In this document: one piece after another, positions 6,948-14,100 of the stretch
Numbering within the stretch: position 1 is the first letter of the stretch
Layout of the letters: every line of letters starts with the position of its first letter
NCBI GenBank assembly: GCA_018066225.1
Contig: JAGHRU010000029.1
Location: 1-16,562, forward strand
Direction: 5' to 3'
From: Candidatus Equimonas enterica
Lineage (GTDB): Bacteria > Bacteroidota > Bacteroidia > Bacteroidales > Bacteroidaceae
Length of the DNA: 16,562 nt
Notes under the pieces: model-generated
What the model was told of the DNA's origin: nothing
The model's database searches: none
The model's input: only the letters and a program-made list of their open reading frames with translations
Made by a program: the position numbers and the translations under genes

Positions 6948-8195
6948 TCACGCCTGATATACAGCGCGATAGCGCGCCACTACGGCCGCTTCGCCATATT
7001 GGGCGACGGCTGTGGCACGAGCGGCCTCACGATAGGCGGCCAAGGTGGCCTCATCGCCCTCTGTGATGCGGCGTATGGCCTCGGCCATCGCTTCGGCATC
7101 GCCGACGGGGCAGAGGTCGCCGTCACGCCCCGGGTGTATCATCTCGGGCAGGCCACCGACACGGCTGCCTACGCAGGGCAGTCCGCAGGCCATGGCCTCC
7201 ACGATGGTGTTGGGCAGGTTGTCGATGAGCGTCGGCATGGCCAGCAGGTCGGCAGAGCGATAGAGGTCGCGCATGAGGGCGGCATCGCTGATGTACTCCA
7301 TCGGCACTGCGCGGCACGGCAAGCCTTCGGCCAGCGTCGTTGCGCCCTTGCCCACGATGAGCAAGGCGTAGCGCGAGCCATCGAGCAAGGCCATCGCACG
7401 GCGCAGCGTGTCGAAGCCCTTCTTGGGGTCGGTCGCCTTGTAGGCCACGAAGAGGATGAGGCGGCAGTCGGTGGGCAGGCCGTGCTGACGACGCAGCGCC
7501 TCTCGCACCTCGGGAGTGGCAGGGGTATAGGTGTCAGTGTCGATGCAGTTGGGGATAGCGGTGATGGGGCGGCCCTGCATCAAGGGCGACTGTCGCGCCA
7601 TATCGGCGAGCCACTGGCTGCACGTGACAAACTGTATGGCTCCCGCGTCGTAGGCCGCCCTCTTGCGGCGGAAGGTGGCTGCGCTGAGGTCGTCGGCGCA
7701 CTGCCCATGTCGGATGAGCGGACAGTGACCGCAGCCCATGAGCCAGCGGTCGCAGTGGTACTGCTCTGCGTGGCAAATGCCCGTGAAAGCCCAGCCGTCG
7801 TGCAGCGTCCACACCACACGCTTGCCGCTACGCGCTATGGCGGCGATGTCATCGAGCGAAAGCAGGCCTTGATTGACCCAATGCAGGTGGACGACATCGG
7901 CCTGCTCAAACTGGGGCAGACGCGTGATATCTACACCCCATCGGCCGTGGTCGATGGCCCACATCCCCTGCCGCGAGAAACCGTTGCGGCAGACGATTTC
8001 CATGCGCTCGGCTGCGTTGCAGAGACGGCTGCGCATGAGATGGGGCAGCACCTGCACGTCGGGCGCATCGCTGACGCGGTCGCGGCAGAGCAGCGTCACC
8101 TCATCGCCACGCCGAGAGAGGGCATGGCGCAGCCGCTCGGCGGCAATGGCAGCACCGCCAGCGCGCTCGGAAGTATTGACAAAGAGGATGCGCAT
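6948..8195 (-). CDS. Glycosyltransferase family 4
   Basis: The protein has 415 residues from ATG 8195. A longer frame to 8216 is rejected because the TAACTTTG promoter box at 8211-8204 lies inside it. The N-terminal Rossmann half opens with MRILFVNTSERAGGAAIAAE (GGA motif for acceptor/phosphate binding). HDGWAFTG (132-139) is followed by a Cys cluster (C141, C148, C155, C158) common in this Bacteroidota subgroup and possibly metal-binding. The C-terminal GT-B half has LILFVAYKATDPKKG (246-260) and the E-x7-E nucleotide-sugar motif region IDNLPNTIVEAMACGLP (324-340), followed by VGGLPEMI. It is a retaining, nucleotide-sugar-dependent enzyme, probably for surface glycan. Donor and acceptor are unknown, and no polymerase or flippase genes are nearby. 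Confidence 0.9.
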   Translation of the reverse strand: MRILFVNTSERAGGAAIAAERLRHALSRRGDEVTLLCRDRVSDAPDVQVLPHLMRSRLCNAAERMEIVCRNGFSRQGMWAIDHGRWGVDITRLPQFEQADVVHLHWVNQGLLSLDDIAAIARSGKRVVWTLHDGWAFTGICHAEQYHCDRWLMGCGHCPLIRHGQCADDLSAATFRRKRAAYDAGAIQFVTCSQWLADMARQSPLMQGRPITAIPNCIDTDTYTPATPEVREALRRQHGLPTDCRLILFVAYKATDPKKGFDTLRRAMALLDGSRYALLIVGKGATTLAEGLPCRAVPMEYISDAALMRDLYRSADLLAMPTLIDNLPNTIVEAMACGLPCVGSRVGGLPEMIHPGRDGDLCPVGDAEAMAEAIRRITEGDEATLAAYREAARATAVAQYGEAAVVARYRAVYQA

Positions 8196-8203
8196 AGTCG
8201 CTG

Positions 8204-8211
8204 CAAAGTTA
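8204..8211 (-). promoter_or_regulatory. Promoter -7 box of the GT4 gene, 8 nt from ATG
   Basis: The minus strand reads TAACTTTG, a full TAnnTTTG match, with only 8 nt to the ATG at 8195. The transcript would have almost no leader. The -33 element is not evident. Confidence 0.55.
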
Positions 8212-8228
8212 CACATTTTTTGCGAATA

Positions 8229-8260
8229 AGGCGCACGCCACGCCGTTTTTGCGCCCTTTA
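8229..8260 (-). terminator. Possible weak terminator after btuG
   Basis: On the minus strand, right at the btuG stop codon, AAGGGCGCA can pair with TGCGCCTT with one bulged G and a loop of about 14 nt. The stem is followed by ATTCGC and then an A-run rather than a U-run, so this is a weak candidate. Confidence 0.3.
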
Positions 8261-9313
8261 CGGCACGATGGCGTAGGGGTGTGTCCCCGTCTCATAGGTC
8301 GCTATGGGTGCACCCTGCGGCGAGAAGACGTGCAGCGTGCCCGGAGAGTTGTAGTCGTAGAGGGCAGCGTCGCTGGTGATGTAGAGCCGACGGCGTGTAG
8401 CGTCGTAAGTCATCGCGATGGGGCTGACGGGCTGCGCTACGCGGTCGATGCGGAAGTCCGCCAGCGGCTGCGCCGTAGCCGTGTCGTAGGCGCGATAGGA
8501 GAGCGTCGTGGTGTAGGTCGTCCAGTCGGTGACGGCATCGATGACATAGAGCACCTCGGGGGCAGTGGCGATGATGCTGCCCGCGCAGTAGCGCGCCACC
8601 TCTCCGCTGGGCGTGATGCACCACACCTCGGGCGGTGTCGCGCCGTAGTCGCCCGAGGCCACGCAATAGACGTTGCCCGCAGCGTCGGCGGCGAGCGCGG
8701 TGGGGTTCATGCCCACGCGGAAGTCGCCATCAGGGGCGAGCGTGGAGGCATGCAGACGCACGACGCGGAAACCATCGGCGTAACCGCCTTCGTAGTTGTA
8801 GCCGTCGCTGATGCTGCAATAGAGCGCGTCACCCACGACGACGAGCCCAGCGGGATTGGGCCCGACGGGCACACGTTGCGTCACGGTCAGCGTGGCCGTG
8901 TCGAGCATCGCGACATAGCCGTCGTTGCAGGCCACGAAGACATGTTTGCCATCCGTGGCGAGAGCCTCGGGCGACGGCACACTGACGCGGCCGAGGCTGG
9001 TGCACGAGGCGGCATCGAGTGCCCACACCACACCAGAAGCATAGGCGGCGACATAGAGGCGTGAGCCGCAGCGGCAAGCCGCGACAGGGGTGTCGCCGAG
9101 CGGCATCCCGCCGTTGGCCGCAGCGAAGACGCCGCGGTGGTAGCCGTCGCTGGGGGTGAGGCAGTCCAGAGAGCCTGCTATGCCGTCATACATATTGCCT
9201 TGGCAGAGGACGAAGACGCCTTCGGTCGGCGGCGCGACAGGCGTAGGAGTTGGCAGGGATTCGCTACACGCGGTGAGCAGACCCAGCAGAAGAAAGAGAA
9301 GAGTGTACCACAT
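8258..9313 (-). CDS. btuG: BtuG-like surface lipoprotein, YncE-type beta-propeller, cobalamin binding (inferred)
   Basis: The 351-residue protein has a lipoprotein signal (hydrophobic residues 4-13, lipobox LTAC, Cys at 16) and a Pro/Thr-rich linker, then repeated beta-propeller blades. Blade-like repeats include VFVLCQGN, LYVAAYASGVVWALDA, VFVACNDGYVAMLDT, VPVGPNPAGLVVVGDALY, VGMNPTALAADAAGNVY and RRLYITSDAALYDYN, ending in TGTHPYAIV. This YncE/DUF5074-like pattern and length match BtuG, the outer-surface lipoprotein that binds B12 very tightly and sits on BtuB in Bacteroides. Assignment to cobalamin rests on the gene order: it starts 27 bases after the btuB stop, and that operon carries a cobalamin riboswitch. 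Ligand-binding residues cannot be verified by eye. Confidence 0.8.
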   Translation of the reverse strand: MWYTLLFLLLGLLTACSESLPTPTPVAPPTEGVFVLCQGNMYDGIAGSLDCLTPSDGYHRGVFAAANGGMPLGDTPVAACRCGSRLYVAAYASGVVWALDAASCTSLGRVSVPSPEALATDGKHVFVACNDGYVAMLDTATLTVTQRVPVGPNPAGLVVVGDALYCSISDGYNYEGGYADGFRVVRLHASTLAPDGDFRVGMNPTALAADAAGNVYCVASGDYGATPPEVWCITPSGEVARYCAGSIIATAPEVLYVIDAVTDWTTYTTTLSYRAYDTATAQPLADFRIDRVAQPVSPIAMTYDATRRRLYITSDAALYDYNSPGTLHVFSPQGAPIATYETGTHPYAIVP

Positions 9314-9340
9314 ACATTTATTATTATAGGGTTATTATAT

Positions 9341-11290
9341 TTACCATTTTAGGCTGACCGTGCCCATGACAGCACGCCCCGGCATGGGGTAACGGCGCAC
9401 CACCTCGTAGCGCGCTGCCAGCAGGTTGGTCACGTCGAGGCGTAAGGCGAGCGAGAGCCTGTTGAGACGGACATCGCGCGAAAGGGCGAGCGAGGCCTCC
9501 GCATAGCGCGGCATCAGCGTCCCCTCCACATGCTCGTGCGTGCTCCATCGGCTGCCCACGGCCGTCAGGGCAGCAGCACAGCAAAGCCACGGGCTCTGCC
9601 AAGATAGCGCCACACTGCCGCTGTGGCGCGGCGTATAGGCCAGCGTCTGCCCGTAACTGCGGCTGGCAGCATCGCTCCTGTCGGTGAGAGAGAGATAGGC
9701 ATAGGTCATGGCGAGGGTGAGACGATGGCGCGCTGCGGGCTGGACAACGCCTTCGAGCGCAAAGTCGAGGCCGCTTTGGCGCGTTTGTCCCATATTGATA
9801 GTGCGCCACACCCGCAGGTCGTAAGGCACGCTCACGATGCGGTCGGTGACGCGTCCGGCGTAGATATCGACGCTGACAGATAGACGCGAGAGCCACGCGC
9901 CGTGGGTCAGCAGCGTCGCACCCGCCACGATCTGCTGCACGGCTTCGGGACGAAGCGTCGCGCTGCCGAGATGGGTGCGATAGGCCTCGGCGAAAGAGGG
10001 CAAACGGAAATAGGACTTGGCCGCAAGACGGAGGGTGACGAGATGACCGCTGCGGGCAGCCGCCTGACTGCTGATGCGGCAGTTAGCCGTCACCGAGGGC
10101 GTGAAGCGCCACTGCTGCTGCCGCTGCTCGTGGGTCGTGCTGGCGTAGTGGAGCACACCGCGCGCCGTGAGCCGCAGCCGTCCTGCGTCATACACGGCCG
10201 AGAGACTCTGCAAGAGGCCGTGACGCACCGTGCCGTCGTAGGCCCTCTGGTCGCTATGTAGCCACGTGGCGGTGTAGTCGGCGGCATAGGCCAGCGCCCA
10301 TGCCCTTTGCCGCCACGCCGCACCCCACACGGCGTATGCCTCGTGCTGCGTGTAAGCCTCACGGCGCATACCGCCCGGATACTGGCCGTCGCGGTCGGTG
10401 TAGCGGGAGGCTGCGCAGTCGTACTTCGCCGCCGCCATCCACTGCCATGCGCCGCGGGTGTGCCGCCACTGGGCACTGGCAAAGGCACGGGTGGTGAGCA
10501 GACGCTCGGCGTTGCCCTCCACATAGAAGACGACAGGGCCGGGCAGATGCTGGTGCTGGTGCGTGAAGAAAGCCGTGGCAGCGAGATGACCTTGCGGCGT
10601 ATGCGCAGGGGCAGCCGACTCCCAGGTGGCGTGCATGGTAGTGGCCGTGCGGCGCGAATTGCTGCGGTGGTAGGTCGTGCGCTGGGGGTCGCCCACGATG
10701 GTGAAGGGATAGTCGCCGCGCGTAGATTGGAAGTCGGCAGAGAGCCCCAACGCCGTGCCGCCACCTGTGGGCAGCACCGCAGATAGCAGCGGCGCGACAT
10801 GGCCGAAACTGCCCACGGCGAAGGCGGCTTCACGACGCGGCGCAGCGGGCGTGAGGTCGAGCGTCGCCAAGGAGAGGGTGCGCGGCGGCACAAGCAGCGC
10901 AGGCGCATCAAGGGTGTAGAGCGAGACACCACCAAGGTGGCGAAGGTCGAAGAGGGCGAGGTCGCCTTGCCCCGTCTCGGCAGCAGCCACAGGCAGACCG
11001 TCGTAGGTAAGCACGGTGTGCTGACTCCCCATGCCACGCACGCTGACCGTCTTCATACCCCCTGCCCCACCATAGTCGCGCACAAGCACGCCAGGCATAC
11101 GGCGCAGCGCATCGGCCGTGGAAGTGACCGCACGGGTGCGCAACGCGAGGCTGTCGAGCACATAGACCGCAGTCCCCGCACGGACGCCGCCGGCAGGGGA
11201 AGCCGCCGTGACGACAGCCTCGGGGAGCGTGTCGCGCGCAGCAACAGGGCAGACGGCAAGCGCCGCTGCAAGCATCATGGGAAATACCAT
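9341..11290 (-). CDS. btuB: TonB-dependent outer-membrane receptor, BtuB-type vitamin B12 transporter
   Basis: The protein has 649 residues from the ATG at 11290; start codons at 11344 (TTG) and 11341 (ATG) fall at or inside the riboswitch P13 hairpin and are disfavoured. A hydrophobic signal (MMLAAALAVCPVAA) precedes a TonB-box-like DTLPEAVVTA. The plug domain carries TADALRRMPGVLVRDYGG and VSVRGMGSQHTVLTYDGLPV. About 500 residues of alternating aromatic-rich beta strands follow, ending in MGTVSLKW with the C-terminal aromatic residue needed for outer-membrane assembly. Length is close to that of E. coli BtuB (about 600 residues). It takes up corrinoids using TonB energy. Substrate assignment comes from the cobalamin riboswitch in its leader and the btuG-like gene 27 bases downstream. 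There is no extra N-terminal carboxypeptidase-like domain of the SusC kind. Confidence 0.92.
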   Translation of the reverse strand: MVFPMMLAAALAVCPVAARDTLPEAVVTAASPAGGVRAGTAVYVLDSLALRTRAVTSTADALRRMPGVLVRDYGGAGGMKTVSVRGMGSQHTVLTYDGLPVAAAETGQGDLALFDLRHLGGVSLYTLDAPALLVPPRTLSLATLDLTPAAPRREAAFAVGSFGHVAPLLSAVLPTGGGTALGLSADFQSTRGDYPFTIVGDPQRTTYHRSNSRRTATTMHATWESAAPAHTPQGHLAATAFFTHQHQHLPGPVVFYVEGNAERLLTTRAFASAQWRHTRGAWQWMAAAKYDCAASRYTDRDGQYPGGMRREAYTQHEAYAVWGAAWRQRAWALAYAADYTATWLHSDQRAYDGTVRHGLLQSLSAVYDAGRLRLTARGVLHYASTTHEQRQQQWRFTPSVTANCRISSQAAARSGHLVTLRLAAKSYFRLPSFAEAYRTHLGSATLRPEAVQQIVAGATLLTHGAWLSRLSVSVDIYAGRVTDRIVSVPYDLRVWRTINMGQTRQSGLDFALEGVVQPAARHRLTLAMTYAYLSLTDRSDAASRSYGQTLAYTPRHSGSVALSWQSPWLCCAAALTAVGSRWSTHEHVEGTLMPRYAEASLALSRDVRLNRLSLALRLDVTNLLAARYEVVRRYPMPGRAVMGTVSLKW

Positions 11291-11307
11291 AAGACAAAAC
11301 AGATGAT

Positions 11308-11525
11308 ATGCTTCGCTGGTCCGCGCCAGCGCACGAAGCATCAAGGATGACGGCAGGTCTCCTGACTCGCCTTTGCAGCGACACCTTCACAGACGGCCAC
11401 CCGAGGGCTCGTCCATTGGCATCACGTCGCTACGACAAGAAGGCTCACAGTTGCGGGACAGTCTGGGAGTCGCACCCAATTCCCTTTTCACGCCACACTC
11501 CACGCGGAGCAGCGGCGCACCGTAT
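11308..11525 (-). ncRNA. Cobalamin (B12) riboswitch controlling btuB-btuG
   Basis: Read on the minus strand, the core shows AAAAGGGAAT, then GGGTGCGACTCCCAGACTG, CCCGCAACTGTGAGCC, and the conserved 3' box GTCAGGAGACCTGCC (B12 box) near 11370-11350. A variable stem (about 11380-11440) separates the halves. Just 3' of the B12 box a hairpin (11341 to 11308) has 12 bp with one 4-nt bulge and loop CGCGGA. Its GCGG (11324-11321) is complementary to CCGC in the L5 loop CCCGC (11457-11453), as expected for P13 and the L5-L13 kissing interaction. This favours translational control by hiding the btuB initiation region, which lies just downstream. The 344-base gap 11291-11634 is filled by this element and two divergent promoters. 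Confidence 0.93.
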
Positions 11526-11531
11526 CGGCGG

Positions 11532-11539
11532 CAAAGTTA
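11532..11539 (-). promoter_or_regulatory. Promoter -7 box of the btuB riboswitch transcript
   Basis: The minus strand reads TAACTTTG, a full TAnnTTTG match, immediately before the riboswitch 5' end. A TTG lies about 20-21 nt upstream (in GCTTGC), a partial -33 element. Confidence 0.6.
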
Positions 11540-11595
11540 CGACAAAAAACCGAGCCACGCAAGCCCCGTGGGCAGAAAAAAACACACCGCACGGC

Positions 11596-11626
11596 TTGGC
11601 AGGCTCACCGAAAAGGCGTACCTTTG
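11596..11626 (+). promoter_or_regulatory. Promoter of the DUF2851 gene, -7 box 8 nt from ATG
   Basis: TACCTTTG (11619-11626) matches TAnnTTTG. TTGG (11596-11599) lies exactly 19 nt upstream as a partial -33 box. Only 8 nt separate the -7 box from the ATG at 11635, so the mRNA would be nearly leaderless. Confidence 0.6.
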
Positions 11627-11634
11627 CACACAAC

Positions 11635-12879
11635 ATGAAACGCCTCTTACAACACGCCTGGCAATACCGCCACCACCTGCCTACGCCCCTGCGCACCACC
11701 GACGGCCGCGACGTAGAAATCCTCGATGCTGGCCAGCCAGCCACGACCGAGCGTCCCGACTTCTGCGCGGCACGCCTGCGCCTCGACGGCGCGCTCCTCA
11801 CGGGCGATGTGGTGTGTCTCTGGCGCGCCGACGACGCGGCATCCCGAGCAGAGGCCACGCAAGCGATGCTCCTCGTGACGCGCCACGCGGACAACAGTCT
11901 GCCCGTGCCGCAGATAGAAGTGCCCATCCCCGAGCACCTCGAGCACCGCTACCGCGACCTGCTCGCCGCACCCCAGCCCATCGCCTGCCAGAGCATCCTC
12001 TCCTCCGTACCCACCGTCAGTCTCCACGCATGGCTCAACACATTAGCCGCTGAGCGGTTGCAAGCCAAGACCAAGCGCATCGAGGCGTGGCTGAGGCGCA
12101 CAGGCGGCGACTGGGAACGCACCTGCTTCCTTACCCTCGCCCGCGGCTTCGGCTTCGGCGGCAACAGCGCAGCCTTTGAGCGCTGGGCAGAAGGCATCGA
12201 CCTCTCCCTGACGGGTAAGCACCGCGACAACGCCTTCCAGATAGAAGCCTACTTCCTCGGACAAGCCGGCCTACTCGCGCCAGAACTCGTCGCGCCAGAA
12301 AGGCGTGACGACCACTACACCGCCCTCTGCCGCGAGTATGACTTCCTCCGCCACAAGTTCGGCCTCACACCGATGGCGGCCTCGGCCTGGCACTGCGCCC
12401 GTCTGCGGCCGCAGAACGCCCCACACCTGCGTTTGGCACAACTGGCCGAACTCTACGTGTCGCGCCGTCTCGACTTCTCGCGCCTGCGCACCGCCACCGA
12501 TGCCGACGCCCTGCGCCAGTTGCTGCACGCCTCGGCACTGCCCTATTGGCGCACACACTACGCCTTCGGACTGCCCTCTGCCGAGAGCGACAAGACGCTG
12601 CGCAGCCACAGCCTCGACGCGCTGCTCATCAATGTCGTCGCACCACTGCTCATGGCCTACGGCCGCAGCCACAACAAGCCCGCGCTGACCGAACGCGCCA
12701 TCACCCTGCTCGAGACGGTGAAGCCCGAGAACAACGCCATCGTCCGCGCTTGGGCAGCAGCGGGAGTGAAGGCCGAGAGTGCTGCCGACACGCAGGGACT
12801 GCTCACGCTGCACCACGACTACTGCACGCCGCGCGCCTGCCTACGCTGCCGCTTTGGCGCGTACTTCTTGCGCCAGTGA
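11635..12879 (+). CDS. DUF2851 family protein
   Basis: The protein has 414 residues from the ATG at 11635. The open frame continues upstream, but those codons overlap the divergent btuB promoter and riboswitch DNA, and the promoter box lies just before this ATG. Family landmarks are LLQHAWQYRHHLP (4-16), the RPDF segment (about 38-41) matching the family GPDF, LARGFGFGGNSAAFERWA in the middle, and a C-terminal DYCTPRACLRCRFGAYFL with the paired Cys. It is a soluble protein of unknown biochemical function, widespread in Bacteroidota. The segment usually containing NVEIH and an SDW-HGH-type motif is replaced by TGDVVCLWRADDAASRAE, so this copy is divergent there. It is monocistronic and divergent from btuB. 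Confidence 0.85.
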   Translation: MKRLLQHAWQYRHHLPTPLRTTDGRDVEILDAGQPATTERPDFCAARLRLDGALLTGDVVCLWRADDAASRAEATQAMLLVTRHADNSLPVPQIEVPIPEHLEHRYRDLLAAPQPIACQSILSSVPTVSLHAWLNTLAAERLQAKTKRIEAWLRRTGGDWERTCFLTLARGFGFGGNSAAFERWAEGIDLSLTGKHRDNAFQIEAYFLGQAGLLAPELVAPERRDDHYTALCREYDFLRHKFGLTPMAASAWHCARLRPQNAPHLRLAQLAELYVSRRLDFSRLRTATDADALRQLLHASALPYWRTHYAFGLPSAESDKTLRSHSLDALLINVVAPLLMAYGRSHNKPALTERAITLLETVKPENNAIVRAWAAAGVKAESAADTQGLLTLHHDYCTPRACLRCRFGAYFLRQ

Positions 12880-12899
12880 CCCGTCTGCCCGGGTAGCAA

Positions 12900-12943
12900 A
12901 AACGATGTGCCCAGACCGTTCGCACGGTCTGGGCACATCGTTT
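12900..12943. terminator. Perfect 20-bp hairpin between DUF2851 and mtnN (bidirectional terminator)
   Basis: Bases 12900-12919 pair perfectly with 12924-12943 around a TCGC loop. The stem is AACGATGTGCCCAGACCGT plus one flanking A-T pair. An A-run on the left (12898-12902) gives a U-tract for the minus-strand mtnN operon, and TTT ends the right arm for the plus-strand gene. Confidence 0.85.
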
Positions 12944-12969
12944 GCAGCCTCTGCGCAGGGCGTAAAACC

Positions 12970-13605
12970 TCAAAGCAGCGACAGAAATTCGCGCGTCACG
13001 AAGAAACTGCTCTCGGCCAGACGTTCCCAGAAATCGAAATACTGGCTGGCCTTGTGGTCGGCAAGGGGAACATCGCTCACGACACGGAAAGAGACGAAAG
13101 GCACACCCGCCTTGTAGCAGGTATGGGCCAGTGCACAACTCTCCATATCGACGGCTGTGACGTCGGGGAAATGCGTCAGGATGTCGCGCATTTTGTCGCG
13201 CGAATCGACAAACCAATCGCCCGTGACGATGCGTCCGGCCACGACATGCGCGCCCTGCACACGCTGTGCCCGAGCGACGAGATCCTCGGGCGCGGTGTAG
13301 GCCACGGGGTCGCCCACAAACTGGCCATAGGCGCAGTTGGGGCCGCAATAGACATCGTGGTAGTTGTAGGTCGTGCCCACCACCACGTCGCCTACGCTCA
13401 GGCGCGTGTCGGCACCGCCAGCGCAGCCGCTGCTGATGACCAGATCGGGGTGATGCTCAGCGATGAGGCTGGCTGCTCCAAGGGCCGCATTGACTTTGCC
13501 TATGCCGCTCTTGCGGAGCACGATATCGTGCTGGGTGAAGTCGCCAAGGACGCCCGAGAGGCTGTCGTATTCCTTGTCCATAGCGACGATGAGTCCTATC
13601 TTCAT
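12970..13605 (-). CDS. mtnN: 5'-methylthioadenosine/S-adenosylhomocysteine nucleosidase
   Basis: This 211-residue cytoplasmic enzyme hydrolyses MTA and SAH to adenine and the thioribose product, clearing methyltransferase and polyamine by-products. MKIGLIVAMDKE places the catalytic acid Glu at 12. SGIGKVNAA (33-41) and SSGCAGGA (58-65) form the phosphorylase-fold ligand site. VDMES (152-156) carries the ribose-binding Glu155, and RVVSDVP (174-180) the proton-donating Asp178. All key residues of the E. coli enzyme are present at matching places. It is about 20 residues shorter than the usual ~230. It starts 17 bases after the mmdC stop, so it is probably the last gene of that operon, followed by a strong hairpin. 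Confidence 0.92.
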   Translation of the reverse strand: MKIGLIVAMDKEYDSLSGVLGDFTQHDIVLRKSGIGKVNAALGAASLIAEHHPDLVISSGCAGGADTRLSVGDVVVGTTYNYHDVYCGPNCAYGQFVGDPVAYTAPEDLVARAQRVQGAHVVAGRIVTGDWFVDSRDKMRDILTHFPDVTAVDMESCALAHTCYKAGVPFVSFRVVSDVPLADHKASQYFDFWERLAESSFFVTREFLSLL

Positions 13606-13622
13606 GAGTCGGGGCGTAATGT

Positions 13623-14075
13623 TTAGTTATCAATCGTGACAAGGGTGGTGTCCTCCATCACGCTGTCGCCGGGCGCACAGCATACAGCAGTCACCATGCC
13701 CGAGGCTTCGGCGCTGATGTAGTTCTCCATCTTCATGGCTTCGAGCACGACGAGGTTGTCGCCTTTCTTGACAAACTGGCCCACCTCGACCAGCACACGG
13801 ACGATGACGCCGGGCAATGGGGCTTTGACTGGCGTGCCTTCGGCAGGAGCCGTCGTGGCAGGGGCGGGAGCAGCGGGAGCCGTCGTGGGCTGCACCGTAG
13901 CGGCAGGGGCTGCCGAGGCTTCCACCTCGGGGAGGTCGCGCTCGGTGATGCCTTCGCCCAGCATCTCCACGGTGAAGGCGAGGCCATTGACCTTGACCTG
14001 GGCCTGCTTGCCCTCTATGCGCTCAAAGGTGACGTCGTAGGGCGCACCATCGATGAGGTATTGGTATTTCTTCAT
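13623..14075 (-). CDS. mmdC: Biotin carboxyl carrier protein, methylmalonyl-CoA decarboxylase gamma-type subunit
   Basis: The protein has 150 residues from ATG 14075. A short N-terminal beta domain (MKKYQYLIDGAPYDVTFERI) is followed by a Pro/Ala/Thr-rich flexible linker (about 51-82, including PAAPAPATTAPAEG) and a biotinyl domain (about 83-150). The domain contains PLPGVIVRV and the biotinylation motif LEAMKMEN, with the modified Lys at 115. The swinging biotin carries CO2 between the carboxyltransferase (MmdA) and a second partner. In a sodium-pumping decarboxylase that partner is the membrane beta subunit; in a carboxylase it is biotin carboxylase. Neither is encoded here. It lies 25 bases after the small unknown gene and 17 before mtnN. 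Confidence 0.9.
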   Translation of the reverse strand: MKKYQYLIDGAPYDVTFERIEGKQAQVKVNGLAFTVEMLGEGITERDLPEVEASAAPAATVQPTTAPAAPAPATTAPAEGTPVKAPLPGVIVRVLVEVGQFVKKGDNLVVLEAMKMENYISAEASGMVTAVCCAPGDSVMEDTTLVTIDN

Positions 14076-14100
14076 AGGTCGTATCGTATTGTTGGGATGA

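Noticed and set aside
6999..8276. Open frame antisense to the GT4 gene
   Set aside because: It is a shadow frame, since the GT4 motifs on the minus strand explain the conservation of reading.
11291..11344. Longer BtuB start at TTG 11344 or ATG 11341
   Set aside because: These codons lie at or within the riboswitch P13 hairpin directly after the B12 box. The extension would give an Arg-containing signal n-region, so some doubt remains.
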